Source of the DNA: Rhodococcus triatomae BKS 15-14
Lineage (GTDB): Bacteria > Actinomycetota > Actinomycetes > Mycobacteriales > Mycobacteriaceae
NCBI GenBank assembly: GCA_000341795.1
Contig: AODO01000012.1
Location: forward strand, 186,001-250,000
DNA length: 64,000 nucleotides
Direction of reading: 5' to 3'
Below the pieces are notes generated by a model that saw only the letters and a program-made list of their open reading frames with translations, did no database searches and was not told the DNA's origin. A program made the position numbers and the translations under genes. Shown here piece by piece: positions 17,594 to 28,470 of this stretch (positions are counted from its first letter, which is position 1; each line of letters starts with the position of its first letter).

Positions 17594-20500
17594 GTGCAGT
17601 TCTCCCGAATACCCGCACCGCAGGGCCTGTACGACCCGGCGCGAGAATCCGACTCCTGCGGGGTCGCGATGGTCGCCGACATCCACGGCAGGGCGGATCA
17701 CGGGATCGTCGCCGACGGCCTGCTGGCATTGACCAACCTCGACCACCGCGGGGCGGCGGGCGCGGAACCGAACAGCGGGGACGGCGCCGGGATCCTCCTG
17801 CAGTTGCCCGTGGACCTGTTGACCGAGGTCGCGGGCTTCCCGCTGCCCGGCCCCGACGAATCCGGAGCCGCGACGTTCGCGGCCGGAATCTGCTTCCTGC
17901 CACAGGACGACGCGGCCAGGGCCGCCGCGGTGCGGCGCGTCGAGTCGCTCGCCGACGACGAGAACCTGCGGGTTCTGGGGTGGCGTGAGGTCCCGGTGGA
18001 CCCGGACGGTGCGGGCGTGGGCGCCGGTGCGCGGAGCTGCATGCCGTACATGAGCCAGCTGTTCGTCGCGGCGCCCGAGGGGCCGGCCGGCCGACGACCG
18101 TCGGGACCGGACCTCGACCGCCTCGTCTACCCGCTGCGCAAACGCGCCGAACAGGACCCCGCCGACGGGACACCGGGCGTCTACTTTCCGTCGCTGTCGG
18201 GGCGGACGATCGTCTACAAGGGCATGCTCACCACCACCCAGCTGCCCGCCTTCTTCCCCGATCTGCGCGACGAACGGTGCCGCAGCGCGATCGCCATCGT
18301 GCACAGTCGTTTCTCCACGAACACCTTCCCGTCATGGCCCCTCGCGCATCCGTTCCGGTACGTCGCGCACAACGGGGAGATCAACACGGTCCGCGGAAAC
18401 CGGAACCGGATGCGGGCGCGTGAGGCGATGCTGGCCACCGACCTGATCCCCGGAGACCTGTCCCGGCTGTACCCGATCTGCACTCCCGACGCGTCGGACT
18501 CCGCGTCCTTCGACGAGGTTCTCGAGCTGCTGCACCTCGGCGGTCGCAGTGTCGAGCACGCGGTGCTGATGATGATCCCGGAGGCATGGGAGAACGACCG
18601 GACGATGACCACCTCCCGCCGGGACTTCTACCGCTACCACGCCTCCTTGATGGAACCGTGGGACGGGCCGGCGTGCGTGACGTTCACCGACGGGGTGCGG
18701 GTCGGGGCGGTACTCGACCGCAACGGGCTCAGACCCGGCCGGTGGTGGCGCACCGCCGACGGCCGCGTCGTCCTCGCCAGCGAGTCCGGCGTTCTCGACA
18801 TCGACCAGTCGCGGGTCGTCGCGAAGGGACGACTCGAACCAGGGCAGATGTTCCTGGTCGACACGGCCGCGGGCCGCATCGTTCCCGACCACGAGGTGAA
18901 GGAGGAGCTGGCGGCCGCGCAGCCCTACTCGGAGTGGTTGTATGCCGGCCTGCTCTCGCTCGACGAACTGCCCGACCGGCCACCCGCCGTGCATCCGCAC
19001 GAGTCCGTGGTGCGCAGGCAGATCGAGTTCGGCTACACCGAGGAGGAGCTGCGGATCCTGCTGGCGCCGATGGCGGCCTCCGGCGGCGAGCCCATCGGGT
19101 CCATGGGTACCGACACCCCGATCGCGGTCCTGTCACAACGGTCACGACTGCTCTACGACTACTTCGTCGAACTGTTCGCCCAGGTCACCAATCCACCGCT
19201 GGACGCCATTCGGGAGGAGGTGGTCACCTCCCTGGCCCGGGTGATGGGACCCGAACAGAATCTCCTCCATCCGACCGCGGCATCGTGCCGTCAGATAGTG
19301 CTGCCGTGGCCGGTGCTCGAGAACCGCGCGCTGAACCGGATCGTCCACATCGACGACGAGGGCGACCACCCCGGGTTGGCGGCGACGGTGCTGCGCGCTC
19401 GCTACGAGGTCGACCGCGGCGCCGACGGGATGACCGAGGCGATCGAGGATCTCCGGGCCCGTGCCGGCGCGGCCATCGCCGCCGGGTACCGCACGCTCGT
19501 CATCTCGGATCGGGACGCCGGCCCGGGCCTGGCCCCGATCCCGTCGCTGCTCGCCGTCTCCGCGGTACACCACCACCTGATCCGGACGAAGGAACGCACG
19601 AGGGTCGCGCTCGTCGTGGAATCCGGGGACGCACGCGAGGTCCACCACGTGGCGCTGCTGATCGGATTCGGCGCCGCGGCCGTCAATCCGTACCTGGCGA
19701 TGGAGACCATCGAGGACCTGGTCGGGGAGGGCGAGCTCACCGGCCTCGAACCGCAGGTCGCCGTCCGGAACTACCTCACCGCCCTCGGCAGGGGGGTGCT
19801 CAAGGTGATGTCCAAGATGGGGATCTCCACCGTCGGATCCTACACCGCTGCACAGGTTTTCGAGGCGGTCGGTCTCGACCGGGGCCTGGTCGACGAGTAC
19901 TTCAGCGGGACCGTCTCGACGCTCGGCGGCGTCGGGATCGACGTGCTCGCCGAGGAGGTCCGGGCCCGGCACCGTCTGGCCCATCCGGTCAATCCGAGCG
20001 ATCGCGCCTTCCAGCGCCTCGACGTCGGCGGCGAGTACCAGTTCCGCCGCGACGGCGAACTCCACCTGTTCACGCCCGAGACGGTGTTCCTACTGCAGCA
20101 CGCCACCCGCACCGGGCGTCGGGAGGTGTTCGCCCGTTACAGCGACACGGTCAACGCGCTCGCCGAACGCGGCGGCGCGCTGCGCGGGCTGTTCCGCTTC
20201 CGGGAGGGCTCGGCGCCCGCGGTCCCGCTCGACGAGGTCGAGCCGATCGAATCGATCGTCGCCCGGTTCAACACCGGCGCAATGAGTTACGGGTCCATCT
20301 CCGCCGAGGCCCACGAGACGATGGCGATCGCCATGAACCGCCTCGGAGGACGATCGAACACCGGCGAGGGCGGCGAGACCGCGGACCGGCTGCGGGACCC
20401 GCTGCGTCGCAGCGCGGTCAAGCAGGTCGCCAGCGGACGCTTCGGTGTCACCAGCGACTATCTCGTCAACGCCACCGACATCCAGATCAAGATGGCGCAG

Positions 20501-22171
20501 GGCGCCAAGCCGGGGGAGGGGGGACAACTGCCGCCGTTCAAGGTGTACCCGTGGGTGGCGTCCACCCGGCACTCGACGCCCGGTGTCGGGCTGATCTCCC
20601 CGCCACCGCACCACGACATCTACTCCATCGAGGACCTCGCGCAGCTCATCCACGACCTCAAGAACGCCAATGACCGCGCCCGGGTGCACGTCAAGCTCGT
20701 CAGCTCCGTCGGGGTGGGAACCGTCGCCGCCGGTGTCGCCAAGGCACACGCCGACGTGGTGCTGATCTCCGGAAACGACGGCGGCACCGGCGCCTCGCCG
20801 CTGACCTCGCTCAAGCACGCCGGCGCGCCCTGGGAGATCGGACTCGCCGATGCGCAGCAGACGCTGGTGCTCAACGGGCTCCGTGACCGCATCACCGTCC
20901 AGTGCGACGGGGGGCTGCGCACGGGCCGCGACGTCATGGTCGCGGCACTGCTCGGCGGTGAGGAGTACGGATTCTCGACGGCACCACTCATCGTCGCCGG
21001 GTGCATCATGATGCGCGTCTGTCACCTCGACACCTGTCCGGTCGGTGTTGCCACCCAGAACCCGGTACTGCGCTCGCGCTACACCGGTAAACCGGAGTTC
21101 GTCGAGGAGTTCTTCCGGTTCGTCGCGGAGGAGGTGCGTGAGTATCTGTCGCAGCTCGGGCTGCGCAGCCTCGACGAGGCGATCGGACGCGCCGATCTGC
21201 TGGAGACCGCGGAGGGCGTGGCGCACTGGAAGAGCCGGGGACTGGACCTCTCGCCGATCTTCGCGGTACCGGCCGCCGCCGACGGCCGGGAGCCGCCGCA
21301 GCGGCGCCGGATCAGGGCGCAGGACCACGGGCTGTCGGAAGCCTTGGACCGCAGCCTGATCCAGCTCGCCGAGGGCGCGCTCGAGGACGCACGGCCGGTG
21401 CGGCTCCGGCTCCCGGTCCGGAACGTCAACCGCACCGTCGGCACCCTCCTCGGCGCCGAGGTCACCCGCCGTTACGGTGCCGCAGGGCTGCCGGACGACA
21501 CGATCGTGGTGGAACTGACAGGATCAGCGGGACAGTCGCTCGGGGCCTTCCTGCCGCCGGGCGTCACCATCGCACTGACCGGCGATGCGAACGACTACGT
21601 GGGCAAGGGACTGTCGGGCGGTCGCATCGTGATGCGGCCCGCGGACGACGCGCCGTTCGACGCGCAGGACCAGGTGATCGCCGGGAACACCCTGCTCTAC
21701 GGCGCGACATCCGGAGAGTTGTTCGCCCGCGGACAGGTCGGGGAGCGCTTCTCGGTGCGCAACTCCGGTGCCGTCGCGGTCGTCGAAGGCGTCGGCGACC
21801 ACGCCTGCGAGTACATGACCGGCGGCCGGGTGGTGGTCCTCGGACCCACCGGTCGCAATCTCGCGGCCGGTATGTCCGGCGGAATCGCCTATGTGCTGAA
21901 CCTGGACCCGTCCGACGTCAACACCGCGATGGTCACCCTCGAGTCGCTCGACCCCGACGACCTGGAGTGGCTACGGCAGGCCGTCCGGCAGCACCTGGGG
22001 AGAACCTGCTCGCCGGTCGCGGGGTCGATACTCGCCGACTGGTCCCGGCGAGCGGCCCAGTTCACGAAGGTGCTGCCGATCGACTACCGGCGGGTACTCG
22101 AGGCGGGCCGGCTGGCGAGGGCCGAGGGCCGGGACGTGGACACGGCGATCATGGAGGCCGCTCGTGGCTGA
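17594..22171 (+). CDS. gltB: Glutamate synthase (NADPH) large subunit
   Basis: The GOGAT alpha subunit: it hydrolyses glutamine and reduces 2-oxoglutarate to glutamate with electrons from GltD. GTG 17594 follows GGAGG by seven bases. The first 21 residues form a short propeptide that must be removed to expose the N-terminal nucleophile Cys22 (ESDSCGVAM). Domain order in 1525 residues is Ntn amidotransferase (22-430), central domain, FMN synthase domain (about 820-1190) and C-terminal beta-helix (about 1260-1500). The 3Fe-4S ligands are Cys1137, Cys1143 and Cys1148. The stop overlaps gltD by eight bases. Confidence 0.97.
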   Translation: MQFSRIPAPQGLYDPARESDSCGVAMVADIHGRADHGIVADGLLALTNLDHRGAAGAEPNSGDGAGILLQLPVDLLTEVAGFPLPGPDESGAATFAAGICFLPQDDAARAAAVRRVESLADDENLRVLGWREVPVDPDGAGVGAGARSCMPYMSQLFVAAPEGPAGRRPSGPDLDRLVYPLRKRAEQDPADGTPGVYFPSLSGRTIVYKGMLTTTQLPAFFPDLRDERCRSAIAIVHSRFSTNTFPSWPLAHPFRYVAHNGEINTVRGNRNRMRAREAMLATDLIPGDLSRLYPICTPDASDSASFDEVLELLHLGGRSVEHAVLMMIPEAWENDRTMTTSRRDFYRYHASLMEPWDGPACVTFTDGVRVGAVLDRNGLRPGRWWRTADGRVVLASESGVLDIDQSRVVAKGRLEPGQMFLVDTAAGRIVPDHEVKEELAAAQPYSEWLYAGLLSLDELPDRPPAVHPHESVVRRQIEFGYTEEELRILLAPMAASGGEPIGSMGTDTPIAVLSQRSRLLYDYFVELFAQVTNPPLDAIREEVVTSLARVMGPEQNLLHPTAASCRQIVLPWPVLENRALNRIVHIDDEGDHPGLAATVLRARYEVDRGADGMTEAIEDLRARAGAAIAAGYRTLVISDRDAGPGLAPIPSLLAVSAVHHHLIRTKERTRVALVVESGDAREVHHVALLIGFGAAAVNPYLAMETIEDLVGEGELTGLEPQVAVRNYLTALGRGVLKVMSKMGISTVGSYTAAQVFEAVGLDRGLVDEYFSGTVSTLGGVGIDVLAEEVRARHRLAHPVNPSDRAFQRLDVGGEYQFRRDGELHLFTPETVFLLQHATRTGRREVFARYSDTVNALAERGGALRGLFRFREGSAPAVPLDEVEPIESIVARFNTGAMSYGSISAEAHETMAIAMNRLGGRSNTGEGGETADRLRDPLRRSAVKQVASGRFGVTSDYLVNATDIQIKMAQGAKPGEGGQLPPFKVYPWVASTRHSTPGVGLISPPPHHDIYSIEDLAQLIHDLKNANDRARVHVKLVSSVGVGTVAAGVAKAHADVVLISGNDGGTGASPLTSLKHAGAPWEIGLADAQQTLVLNGLRDRITVQCDGGLRTGRDVMVAALLGGEEYGFSTAPLIVAGCIMMRVCHLDTCPVGVATQNPVLRSRYTGKPEFVEEFFRFVAEEVREYLSQLGLRSLDEAIGRADLLETAEGVAHWKSRGLDLSPIFAVPAAADGREPPQRRRIRAQDHGLSEALDRSLIQLAEGALEDARPVRLRLPVRNVNRTVGTLLGAEVTRRYGAAGLPDDTIVVELTGSAGQSLGAFLPPGVTIALTGDANDYVGKGLSGGRIVMRPADDAPFDAQDQVIAGNTLLYGATSGELFARGQVGERFSVRNSGAVAVVEGVGDHACEYMTGGRVVVLGPTGRNLAAGMSGGIAYVLNLDPSDVNTAMVTLESLDPDDLEWLRQAVRQHLGRTCSPVAGSILADWSRRAAQFTKVLPIDYRRVLEAGRLARAEGRDVDTAIMEAARG

Positions 22172-23669
22172 CCCGCACGGATTCCTCACCGTGAACAAGC
22201 GGGAGGCACCGAAACGGCCCGTCGCGGAACGGGTGCGCGACTGGGCGGAGGTCGGCGCGGAGCAGTCGGCCGGGGAGCGGGCCGCCGAGGTGGCGCAGCA
22301 GGCGACGCGTTGCATGGACTGCGGGATTCCGTTCTGCCACTCGGGCTCCGCGGGGTGCCCGCTCGGCAACCTGATTCCCGAGTGGAACGACCTCGTGCGG
22401 CGCGGCCGATGGGACGCGGCCTCCGACCGGCTGCACGCCACCAACAACTTCCCCGAGGTGACGGGTCGTATCTGCCCCGCCCCCTGCGAGGCGGCGTGCG
22501 TGTTGTCGATCGCCGAGAACGACACCGGCGGCAGCGTCACCATCAAGCGGATCGAGCAGGCGATCGCCGACGCCGCGTTCGAGTCGGGGGCGGTGGTACC
22601 CACGCGAGCGACGGTGACGAGCGGCCACACCGTGGCGGTCGTCGGCTCCGGCCCGGGCGGGCTCGCGGCCGCGCAGCAGTTGACCCGGGCAGGACACGAG
22701 GTCACCCTGTTCGAGCGGGACGACCGTCTCGGGGGACTGCTCCGGTACGGCATCCCCGCCTTCAAACTCGACAAGGGTGTCATCGATCTCAGGATCGACC
22801 AGATGCGCGCCGAGGGAACTCGATTCGTCACCGACTGCGAGGTCGGTGTCGACGTGACCGTCGCCGGCTTGCGGGAACGGTTCGAGGCGGTCGTGCTCGC
22901 GGTCGGTGCGCTCCGGGCGCGGGACAACACGGACGTGCGTGGGCGTGAACTGGACGGCATCCACCTGGCGATGGAGCACCTCGTTCTCGCGAATCGTGAG
23001 TGCGAGGGTGACGGAGCCAGCCCCGTGACCGCGCACGGCAAACACGTGGTGATCATCGGCGGCGGCGACACCGGAGCCGACTGCCTCGGAACGGCCCACC
23101 GGCAGGGGGCACTGTCGGTGACGCAACTGGACTACCACCCCGAGGCGCCCGTGGTGCGTGACGACGAACGATCGCCGTGGCCGTCCTGGCCGATGGTGCT
23201 GCGAACCTCGCCGGCCCACGCGGAAGGGGGGACTCGCCGTTACGAGGTTGCGGTGCAACGCTTCCTGGGCGACGACCGCGGCCGGGTTCGCGCCATGTCG
23301 CTGGCGGAGGTTCGGGTCAGCCGCGACGCGGAGGGGCGCAGGCACATCGCGCCGATCGGCGAGGAGGTCGAATTGCCCTGCGACCTCGCGCTTCTCGCGA
23401 TCGGATTCGAAGGAGTCGAACACAGTGCCCTCCTCGACGACCTCGGGTTGACGCTCTCCTCCCGCGGCGTCATCTCCTGCGGACCCGACTGGCAGACGTC
23501 GGCGCCGGGCGTGTTCGTCTGCGGCGACGCGCATCGCGGGGCGTCGCTGGTGGTGTGGGCGATCGCGGAAGGGCGTTCCGTCGCGCACGCTGTCGACGGA
23601 TTCCTCACCGGGAACTCGGATCTCCCGTCGCCGGTGCGGCCGACCGCTCTTCCGCTCGAGGTTCTCTGA
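22164..23669 (+). CDS. gltD: Glutamate synthase (NADPH) small subunit
   Basis: The GOGAT beta subunit, 501 residues. It takes electrons from NADPH through FAD and two 4Fe-4S clusters to GltB. N-terminal cysteines for the clusters lie in [12 protein letters not shown]...CPLGN and [12 protein letters not shown]. The FAD dinucleotide fold is [13 protein letters not shown] and the NADPH fold is [11 protein letters not shown]. The C-terminal FAD motif [19 protein letters not shown] is intact. GTG 22164 lies inside the end of gltB, so the two are translationally coupled. Confidence 0.97.
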   Translation: MADPHGFLTVNKREAPKRPVAERVRDWAEVGAEQSAGERAAEVAQQATRCMDCGIPFCHSGSAGCPLGNLIPEWNDLVRRGRWDAASDRLHATNNFPEVTGRICPAPCEAACVLSIAENDTGGSVTIKRIEQAIADAAFESGAVVPTRATVTSGHTVAVVGSGPGGLAAAQQLTRAGHEVTLFERDDRLGGLLRYGIPAFKLDKGVIDLRIDQMRAEGTRFVTDCEVGVDVTVAGLRERFEAVVLAVGALRARDNTDVRGRELDGIHLAMEHLVLANRECEGDGASPVTAHGKHVVIIGGGDTGADCLGTAHRQGALSVTQLDYHPEAPVVRDDERSPWPSWPMVLRTSPAHAEGGTRRYEVAVQRFLGDDRGRVRAMSLAEVRVSRDAEGRRHIAPIGEEVELPCDLALLAIGFEGVEHSALLDDLGLTLSSRGVISCGPDWQTSAPGVFVCGDAHRGASLVVWAIAEGRSVAHAVDGFLTGNSDLPSPVRPTALPLEVL

Positions 23670-23748
23670 CGCGTCTCCGATGGATGCCGCGGGCCCCGGC
23701 CCGGGTTCCCGTCTCGTCGGGTTCCGAGGAACGACGGGGTGACGTGGT

Positions 23749-23820
23749 GGTGAACGCTCTCCACGAGTTCGTTGTGTTCACCGACCGCGAATGGCTCTGA
23801 ATCGGTTCACCGACTAGGCT
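23749..23820 (+). promoter_or_regulatory. pyk promoter with repeated GTTCACC boxes
   Basis: GTTCACCGAC occurs exactly twice (23776-23785 and 23805-23814), and an inverted copy GGTGAAC lies at 23749-23755. The second repeat abuts a -10 box TAGGCT (23815-23820) that ends seven bases before the pyk GTG, so the transcript is probably leaderless. The repeats flank the expected -35 position and look like a regulator-binding array. Confidence 0.5.
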
Positions 23821-23827
23821 CGGGCGG

Positions 23828-25249
23828 GTGACTCGACGTACCAAGATTGTGTGCACCCTGGGACCCGCCACTGCGACAGGGGAGCGGATCGCCCAGCTCG
23901 TCGAGGCCGGCATGGACGTGGCCCGGCTCAATTTCAGCCACGGTGAGCACGCCGATCACGAGCACAACTACGACCTGGTCCGGGAGGCCTCGGACGCCGT
24001 CGGCAAGGCGGTGGGCATCCTCGCCGATCTGCAGGGCCCGAAGATCCGGCTCGGCCGTTTCGCCACCGGCGCCACGGTGTGGGAGAACGGTGAGGAGGTC
24101 CGGATCACCGTCGACGAGTGCGAGGGCACTCACGACCGGGTCTCGACCACCTACAAGGAACTCGCCGCGGACGCGAAGGCCGGTGACCGTCTCCTGGTCG
24201 ACGACGGCAAGGTCGGACTGAAGGTCGACCGCGTCGAGGGGAACGACGTCGTGTGCGTCGTGACCGAGGGCGGTCCGGTGAGCAACAACAAGGGCGTCTC
24301 GCTGCCCGGGATGAACGTCTCGGTGCCCGCGCTGTCCGAGAAGGACATCGAGGACCTCGAGTTCGCGCTCGGCCTCGGGGTGGACTTCATCGCGCTCTCG
24401 TTCGTCCGCTCGCCCGCAGACGTCGAGCTCGTGCACGCGGTGATGGATCGCGTGGGCCGCCGGGTGCCGGTCATCGCGAAGCTGGAGAAGCCGGAGGCGA
24501 TCGAGAACCTCGAGGCCGTGGTTCTGGCGTTCGACGCGGTGATGGTCGCCCGCGGCGACCTCGGTGTCGAGCTGCCGCTCGAGCAGGTGCCGCTCGTCCA
24601 GAAGCGGGCCATCCAGATCGCACGCGAGAACGCCAAGCCGGTCATCGTGGCCACGCAGATGCTCGACTCGATGATCGAGAACTCCCGTCCGACCCGCGCC
24701 GAGGCGTCCGACGTCGCGAACGCGGTGCTCGACGGCGCGGACGCGGTCATGCTCTCCGGTGAGACGTCGGTCGGCAAGTTCCCCATCGAGACGGTGGAGA
24801 CCATGGCGCGCATCGTGGAGGCCGTGGAGACCGAATCGACTCGGGTGCCTCCGCTCACCCACGTTCCACGCACGAAGCGTGGCGTCATCTCGTACGCGGC
24901 CCGCGACATCGGCGAACGGCTCGACGCGAAGGCGCTGGTGGCGTTCACCCAGTCCGGCGACACGGTGCGCAGGCTCGCCCGGCTGCACACCCCGCTGCCA
25001 CTGCTCGCGTTCACCCCACTGCCCGAGGTGCGCAGCCAGCTCGCGCTGACCTGGGGCACCGAGACCTTCCTGGTGCCGGGTGTCTCCTCGACGGACATCA
25101 TGATCCGCCAGGTCGACACGGCGCTGCTCTCCCTCGGCCGGTACAACAAGGGCGATCTCGTCGTGATCGTCGCCGGATCCCCGCCCGGCACCGTAGGCTC
25201 CACCAATCTGATTCACGTCCACCGGATCGGGGAAGAGGACCATACGTGA
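23828..25249 (+). CDS. pyk: Pyruvate kinase
   Basis: Transfers phosphate from PEP to ADP, the last step of glycolysis. The 473-residue protein has the N-terminal motif TKIVCTLGPAT, the substrate-binding block ARLNFSHGEH, and the active-site lysine/glutamate segment VIAKLEKPEAIENL. The Mg-binding MVARGDLGVELP and TQMLDSMIENSRPTRAE are also intact. The C-terminal domain ends normally. GTG 23828 has no ribosome-binding site but fits a leaderless start. The stop overlaps the tesB start (GTGA). Confidence 0.97.
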   Translation: MTRRTKIVCTLGPATATGERIAQLVEAGMDVARLNFSHGEHADHEHNYDLVREASDAVGKAVGILADLQGPKIRLGRFATGATVWENGEEVRITVDECEGTHDRVSTTYKELAADAKAGDRLLVDDGKVGLKVDRVEGNDVVCVVTEGGPVSNNKGVSLPGMNVSVPALSEKDIEDLEFALGLGVDFIALSFVRSPADVELVHAVMDRVGRRVPVIAKLEKPEAIENLEAVVLAFDAVMVARGDLGVELPLEQVPLVQKRAIQIARENAKPVIVATQMLDSMIENSRPTRAEASDVANAVLDGADAVMLSGETSVGKFPIETVETMARIVEAVETESTRVPPLTHVPRTKRGVISYAARDIGERLDAKALVAFTQSGDTVRRLARLHTPLPLLAFTPLPEVRSQLALTWGTETFLVPGVSSTDIMIRQVDTALLSLGRYNKGDLVVIVAGSPPGTVGSTNLIHVHRIGEEDHT

Positions 25250-26160
25250 GTGATGCGGGTGCCGACGTCGTGAGCCCCAGGGCGGAGGAGCGCGGCCAGG
25301 ACCTGGAAACCCTGCTCGGCCTGCTCGACCTCGAGCAGACCGGCGAGGACTCCTACCTGGGCCGCCACCCGACGGGCAGGCAACTCGGCAGCCGCACATT
25401 CGGTGGGCAGCTGGTCGCGCAGTCGATGATCGCGGCCGGACGCACGGTGGACGGTGATCGGCCGCTGCACGTCGTCAACGTGCACTTCATCCGCGGCGGC
25501 GACGTCAAGGAACCGATCGAGTACCACGTGGAGCGGTTCCGCGACGGCCGGGCTCTCGCCAACCGCCAGGTGACCGCGATCCAGGACGGCCGTGAGCTGT
25601 CGGTCGCGCTCGTCGCGTTCCAGGAGCACGGCCGCGGCCTGGAGCATGCCGTGCCGCGGCCCGAGGTGCCCGGACCGGAGACGCTCCCGACCATCGGCGA
25701 GCGGCTCGTCGGATTCGAGGACACCCTCCCGCACTTCGTCGGGGCCCTGCGGCCGATCGACATGCGATACGCCAACGATCCTTCGTGGATCCTGAAGGGC
25801 ACCGGCGAGACGCTCGGACACAACCGCGTGTGGATGCGGACGGACGGCCCGCTCCCGGACGACGGTCGGCTGCACGCCGCGGCCCTGGCCTACGGTTCCG
25901 ACACCACGGTGCTGGATTCGATCATCACGACGCACGGGCTGTCGTGGGGTCTGGACCGCATCGTCGCGGCGACCGTCAACCACTCGATCTGGTTCCACCG
26001 GCCGCTCCGCTTCGACGAGTGGGCGCTCTACGCCACGGAGTCGCCGGTGGCCTCCGGGTCGCGCGGGCTGGCGACGGGTCGCTTCTTCTCACACGACGGC
26101 GAACTGCTCGCGACCGTGGTGCAGGAGGGAATGATCCGGCACTTCCCGAAGCGGCGTTGA
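25246..26160 (+). CDS. tesB: Acyl-CoA thioesterase II
   Basis: A 304-residue double-hotdog thioesterase that releases fatty acids from acyl-CoA. It contains GRHPTGRQLGSRTFGGQLVAQ (first hotdog helix) and YGSDTTVLD with the catalytic Asp. The Ser/Thr region is VNHSIWFHRP and the Gln is in VVQEGMIRHF. Translation is coupled to pyk by a GTGA overlap, an order also found in mycobacteria. Link to pyruvate metabolism is by operon only. Confidence 0.94.
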   Translation: MSDAGADVVSPRAEERGQDLETLLGLLDLEQTGEDSYLGRHPTGRQLGSRTFGGQLVAQSMIAAGRTVDGDRPLHVVNVHFIRGGDVKEPIEYHVERFRDGRALANRQVTAIQDGRELSVALVAFQEHGRGLEHAVPRPEVPGPETLPTIGERLVGFEDTLPHFVGALRPIDMRYANDPSWILKGTGETLGHNRVWMRTDGPLPDDGRLHAAALAYGSDTTVLDSIITTHGLSWGLDRIVAATVNHSIWFHRPLRFDEWALYATESPVASGSRGLATGRFFSHDGELLATVVQEGMIRHFPKRR

Positions 26161-26191
26161 CCGGCGACAACCGGCGGAGGTGAGTCGCCGG
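26161..26191 (+). terminator. Hairpin after pyk-tesB
   Basis: CCGGCGAC (26161-26168) pairs perfectly with GTCGCCGG (26184-26191) around 15 bases, starting directly after the tesB stop. There is no T-run, as is usual for this genome. Confidence 0.5.
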
Positions 26192-26405
26192 GCACCGACC
26201 CCGTCCTGTCGTTCCTCGCGGATTCGGTTCCGCGTTGGTGAGGCCCGCGGCGGGACCCCACGTCCCGATGCGCGACGCCTCGATCGGCTCGGCCCTGCGC
26301 TGCGGAGTGCTCGGCCGGTGAGCCTGCGACCTGCGCTTTCCCGGACACCGCGATCACCGCGGAGGTAGAATTCGCGCACTGCCCACCGTCCGAGGATGGT
26401 CGCGA

Positions 26406-28259
26406 ATGTCCGAATCTTCTTCGCTGGACTGGAATCACGAGTTGTGGAACAGCCTGCGATGGACACTGGAGGCGTTCGGGATCTCCGCTGTCTGTTTCGT
26501 TCTCGCGGCCGCACTGCTGCTTCGGTACACGCGGTGGGGCAGGCAGTTCTGGCGGATCAGCGGCGACTATTTCACCGGTCGCGAGAGCGCACCGACCTGG
26601 GCGCTGCTCGCGGTCGTCCTGTTCATGACGGTGTTCGCGGTCCGGATGACGGTGCTGCTGTCGTACCAGGGCAACGACATGTACACGGCGCTCCAACTTG
26701 CCGCGCAGAGCTTCGCACAGGGCGACGCCCCCGCGCTCGACGCGGCCGAGTCGGCATTCTGGACCAGCCTGGTGGTCTTCGCGGTTCTCGCCACCATCCA
26801 CGTCGCACGGTCGTTGCTCGACTTCTACGTCGGCCAGGCGTTCGACATTCGCTGGCGGCGATGGCTCACCGACCATGTGACGACCGACTGGCTGGAGGGT
26901 CGCGCCTTCTACCGGGACAGGTTCGTCGACGCCGGCATCGACAACCCCGATCAGCGAATCCAGCAGGATGTCACCGACTTCGTGCAGATCTCCCGTTCGC
27001 TGTCGATGGGCGCGGTCGGGGCCCTGGTTTCCCTGGTCTCCTTCACCAAGATCCTGTGGGATCTGTCCGGGCCGATGACGCTGTGGGGCACCGAGGTTCC
27101 CCGCGCGATGGTGTTCCTGGTGTTCGCGTACGTCCTGATCTCGACGATCGTGGCGTTCTGGCTCGGGCGGCCGCTCATCCAACTGAACTTCTGGAACGAA
27201 CGGCTGACCGCAAACTTCCGGTACGCGCTGGTCCGGGTCCGGGACGGCGCCGAGAACGTCGCGTTCTACCGGGGGGAGGGCGTCGAACGTCACGGACTGC
27301 TCTCCCGTTTCGCCGCGGTCCTGCGCAACTACTGGCGGATCGTCTACCGGACGTTGAAGTTCAACGGCTGGAATCTCGGTGTCAACCAGGTGGCCGTGGT
27401 GTTCCCGATCCTGATTCAGGCACCGCGCTTCTTCTCCGGCACCATCACCCTCGGTGACGTCACCCAGTCCGCGACGGCATTCGGCCAGGTGCACGACTCC
27501 CTGTCGTTCTTCCGCGAGTCGTACGACGTCTTCGCCGGGTACCGCGCGTCACTGATCCGACTCGACGGCCTGCGCCGCGCGAATCACGACTCCCGGGCGT
27601 TGCCCTCCCTCGACGCCGTCGACGCGGACGACACCCTGGAACTCGAACGGGTGGGGGTCCGGACACCGGACGGGGCCCCGCTCGTCACCGATCTCGAGCT
27701 CACGATGGCACCCGGCGACACCCTCGTCGTCAAGGGTCGGTCGGGGAGCGGCAAGACCACGCTGCTCCGCAGCCTCGCCCAGATGTGGCCGTTCGCAGAG
27801 GGTGTCGTTCGGCGGCCCGCCGGGCGCGAAACGCTCTTCCTGTCGCAGATGCCGTACCTGCCGCTCGGCGACCTGCGCACTGCCGCCTCCTATCCCGGGT
27901 CGGTCGAGGACCACGACGACGACGCGATCCGGGAGGCTCTGTGCAAGGTTCAGCTCGGAAACCTGGTCGACCGTCTCGACGAGGAGGCGGACTGGGCCAA
28001 GATCCTCTCGCCCGGCGAACAGCAGCGGATCGCATTCGCGCGGATCGTGTTGCTGCGTCCGGCCGTCGCCTTCCTCGACGAGGCGACGTCCGCTGTCGAC
28101 GAGGGCCTCGAGTACTCGCTGTACGACCTGATCCGCACCGAGGCCCCGGACTGCATCCTGTTCAGTGTCAGTCACCGCAGCACCGTCGACCAGCATCACG
28201 CCCGTCAGCTGGAACTGTCCGGCGACGGGTCGTGGCAACTGTCGATGGTGTCGGTGTGA
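26406..28259 (+). CDS. BacA/SbmA-like ABC transporter, membrane domain fused to ATPase
   Basis: A 617-residue protein. The N-terminal two-thirds is a six-helix SbmA/BacA-type domain with FDIRWRRWLTDH, NPDQRIQQDV and ENVAFYRGE, landmarks of this family. The C-terminal ATPase has Walker A GRSGSGKTT (near residue 447), signature LSPGEQQRIAFARI and Walker B AVAFLDEATSAVDE. M. tuberculosis has a relative (Rv1819c) that imports cobalamin and hydrophilic peptides, so import of B12 or small peptides is a fair guess. A -10-like TAGAAT lies at 26365-26370. It stands alone and is not part of the pyk operon. Confidence 0.92.
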   Translation: MSESSSLDWNHELWNSLRWTLEAFGISAVCFVLAAALLLRYTRWGRQFWRISGDYFTGRESAPTWALLAVVLFMTVFAVRMTVLLSYQGNDMYTALQLAAQSFAQGDAPALDAAESAFWTSLVVFAVLATIHVARSLLDFYVGQAFDIRWRRWLTDHVTTDWLEGRAFYRDRFVDAGIDNPDQRIQQDVTDFVQISRSLSMGAVGALVSLVSFTKILWDLSGPMTLWGTEVPRAMVFLVFAYVLISTIVAFWLGRPLIQLNFWNERLTANFRYALVRVRDGAENVAFYRGEGVERHGLLSRFAAVLRNYWRIVYRTLKFNGWNLGVNQVAVVFPILIQAPRFFSGTITLGDVTQSATAFGQVHDSLSFFRESYDVFAGYRASLIRLDGLRRANHDSRALPSLDAVDADDTLELERVGVRTPDGAPLVTDLELTMAPGDTLVVKGRSGSGKTTLLRSLAQMWPFAEGVVRRPAGRETLFLSQMPYLPLGDLRTAASYPGSVEDHDDDAIREALCKVQLGNLVDRLDEEADWAKILSPGEQQRIAFARIVLLRPAVAFLDEATSAVDEGLEYSLYDLIRTEAPDCILFSVSHRSTVDQHHARQLELSGDGSWQLSMVSV

Positions 28260-28281
28260 AGGACTGAAGGGCGTCCGGGGC

Positions 28282-28470
28282 TCAGGGCCGCCAGCCGGCC
28301 GGCATGTGCTCGTCCGCGAACGCCAACTTGATCCGGATGAGTTCCGAACGGTTCGGTTTGCCGGACTTCATCAACAACCCCTCGATCGCGGCCTGCTTGT
28401 CGTAGAACTCGATCTGTACGGCATCCATCTTCACGCCGACCAGCGGGCGTACCGGCCCGGGCCTAGGCAT
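28282..28470 (-). CDS. Small ribbon-helix-helix-like protein
   Basis: A 62-residue frame convergent with the ABC transporter gene. After a basic N-terminus it has a beta-strand-like VQIEFYDKQ, a helix AAIEGLLMKSG, and then KPNRSELIRIKLAFADEH. The N-R-S-E-x-I-R pattern is typical of the second helix of CopG/Arc ribbon-helix-helix proteins. The start could be ATG 28470 or ATG 28428; neither has a strong ribosome-binding site. No toxin partner is adjacent. A DNA-binding role is inferred from the pattern only. Confidence 0.55.
   Translation of the reverse strand: MPRPGPVRPLVGVKMDAVQIEFYDKQAAIEGLLMKSGKPNRSELIRIKLAFADEHMPAGWRP

Noticed and set aside
17497-17988. Leader peptide or alternative start upstream of gltB
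   Set aside because: The frame from GTG 17497 runs far into gltB out of frame and is Arg/Pro-rich. The GTG at 17594 has an ideal GGAGG and the expected propeptide length.
18586-20673. A 695-codon plus-strand frame inside gltB
   Set aside because: It overlaps gltB in another frame, is extremely Arg-rich and has no start signals.
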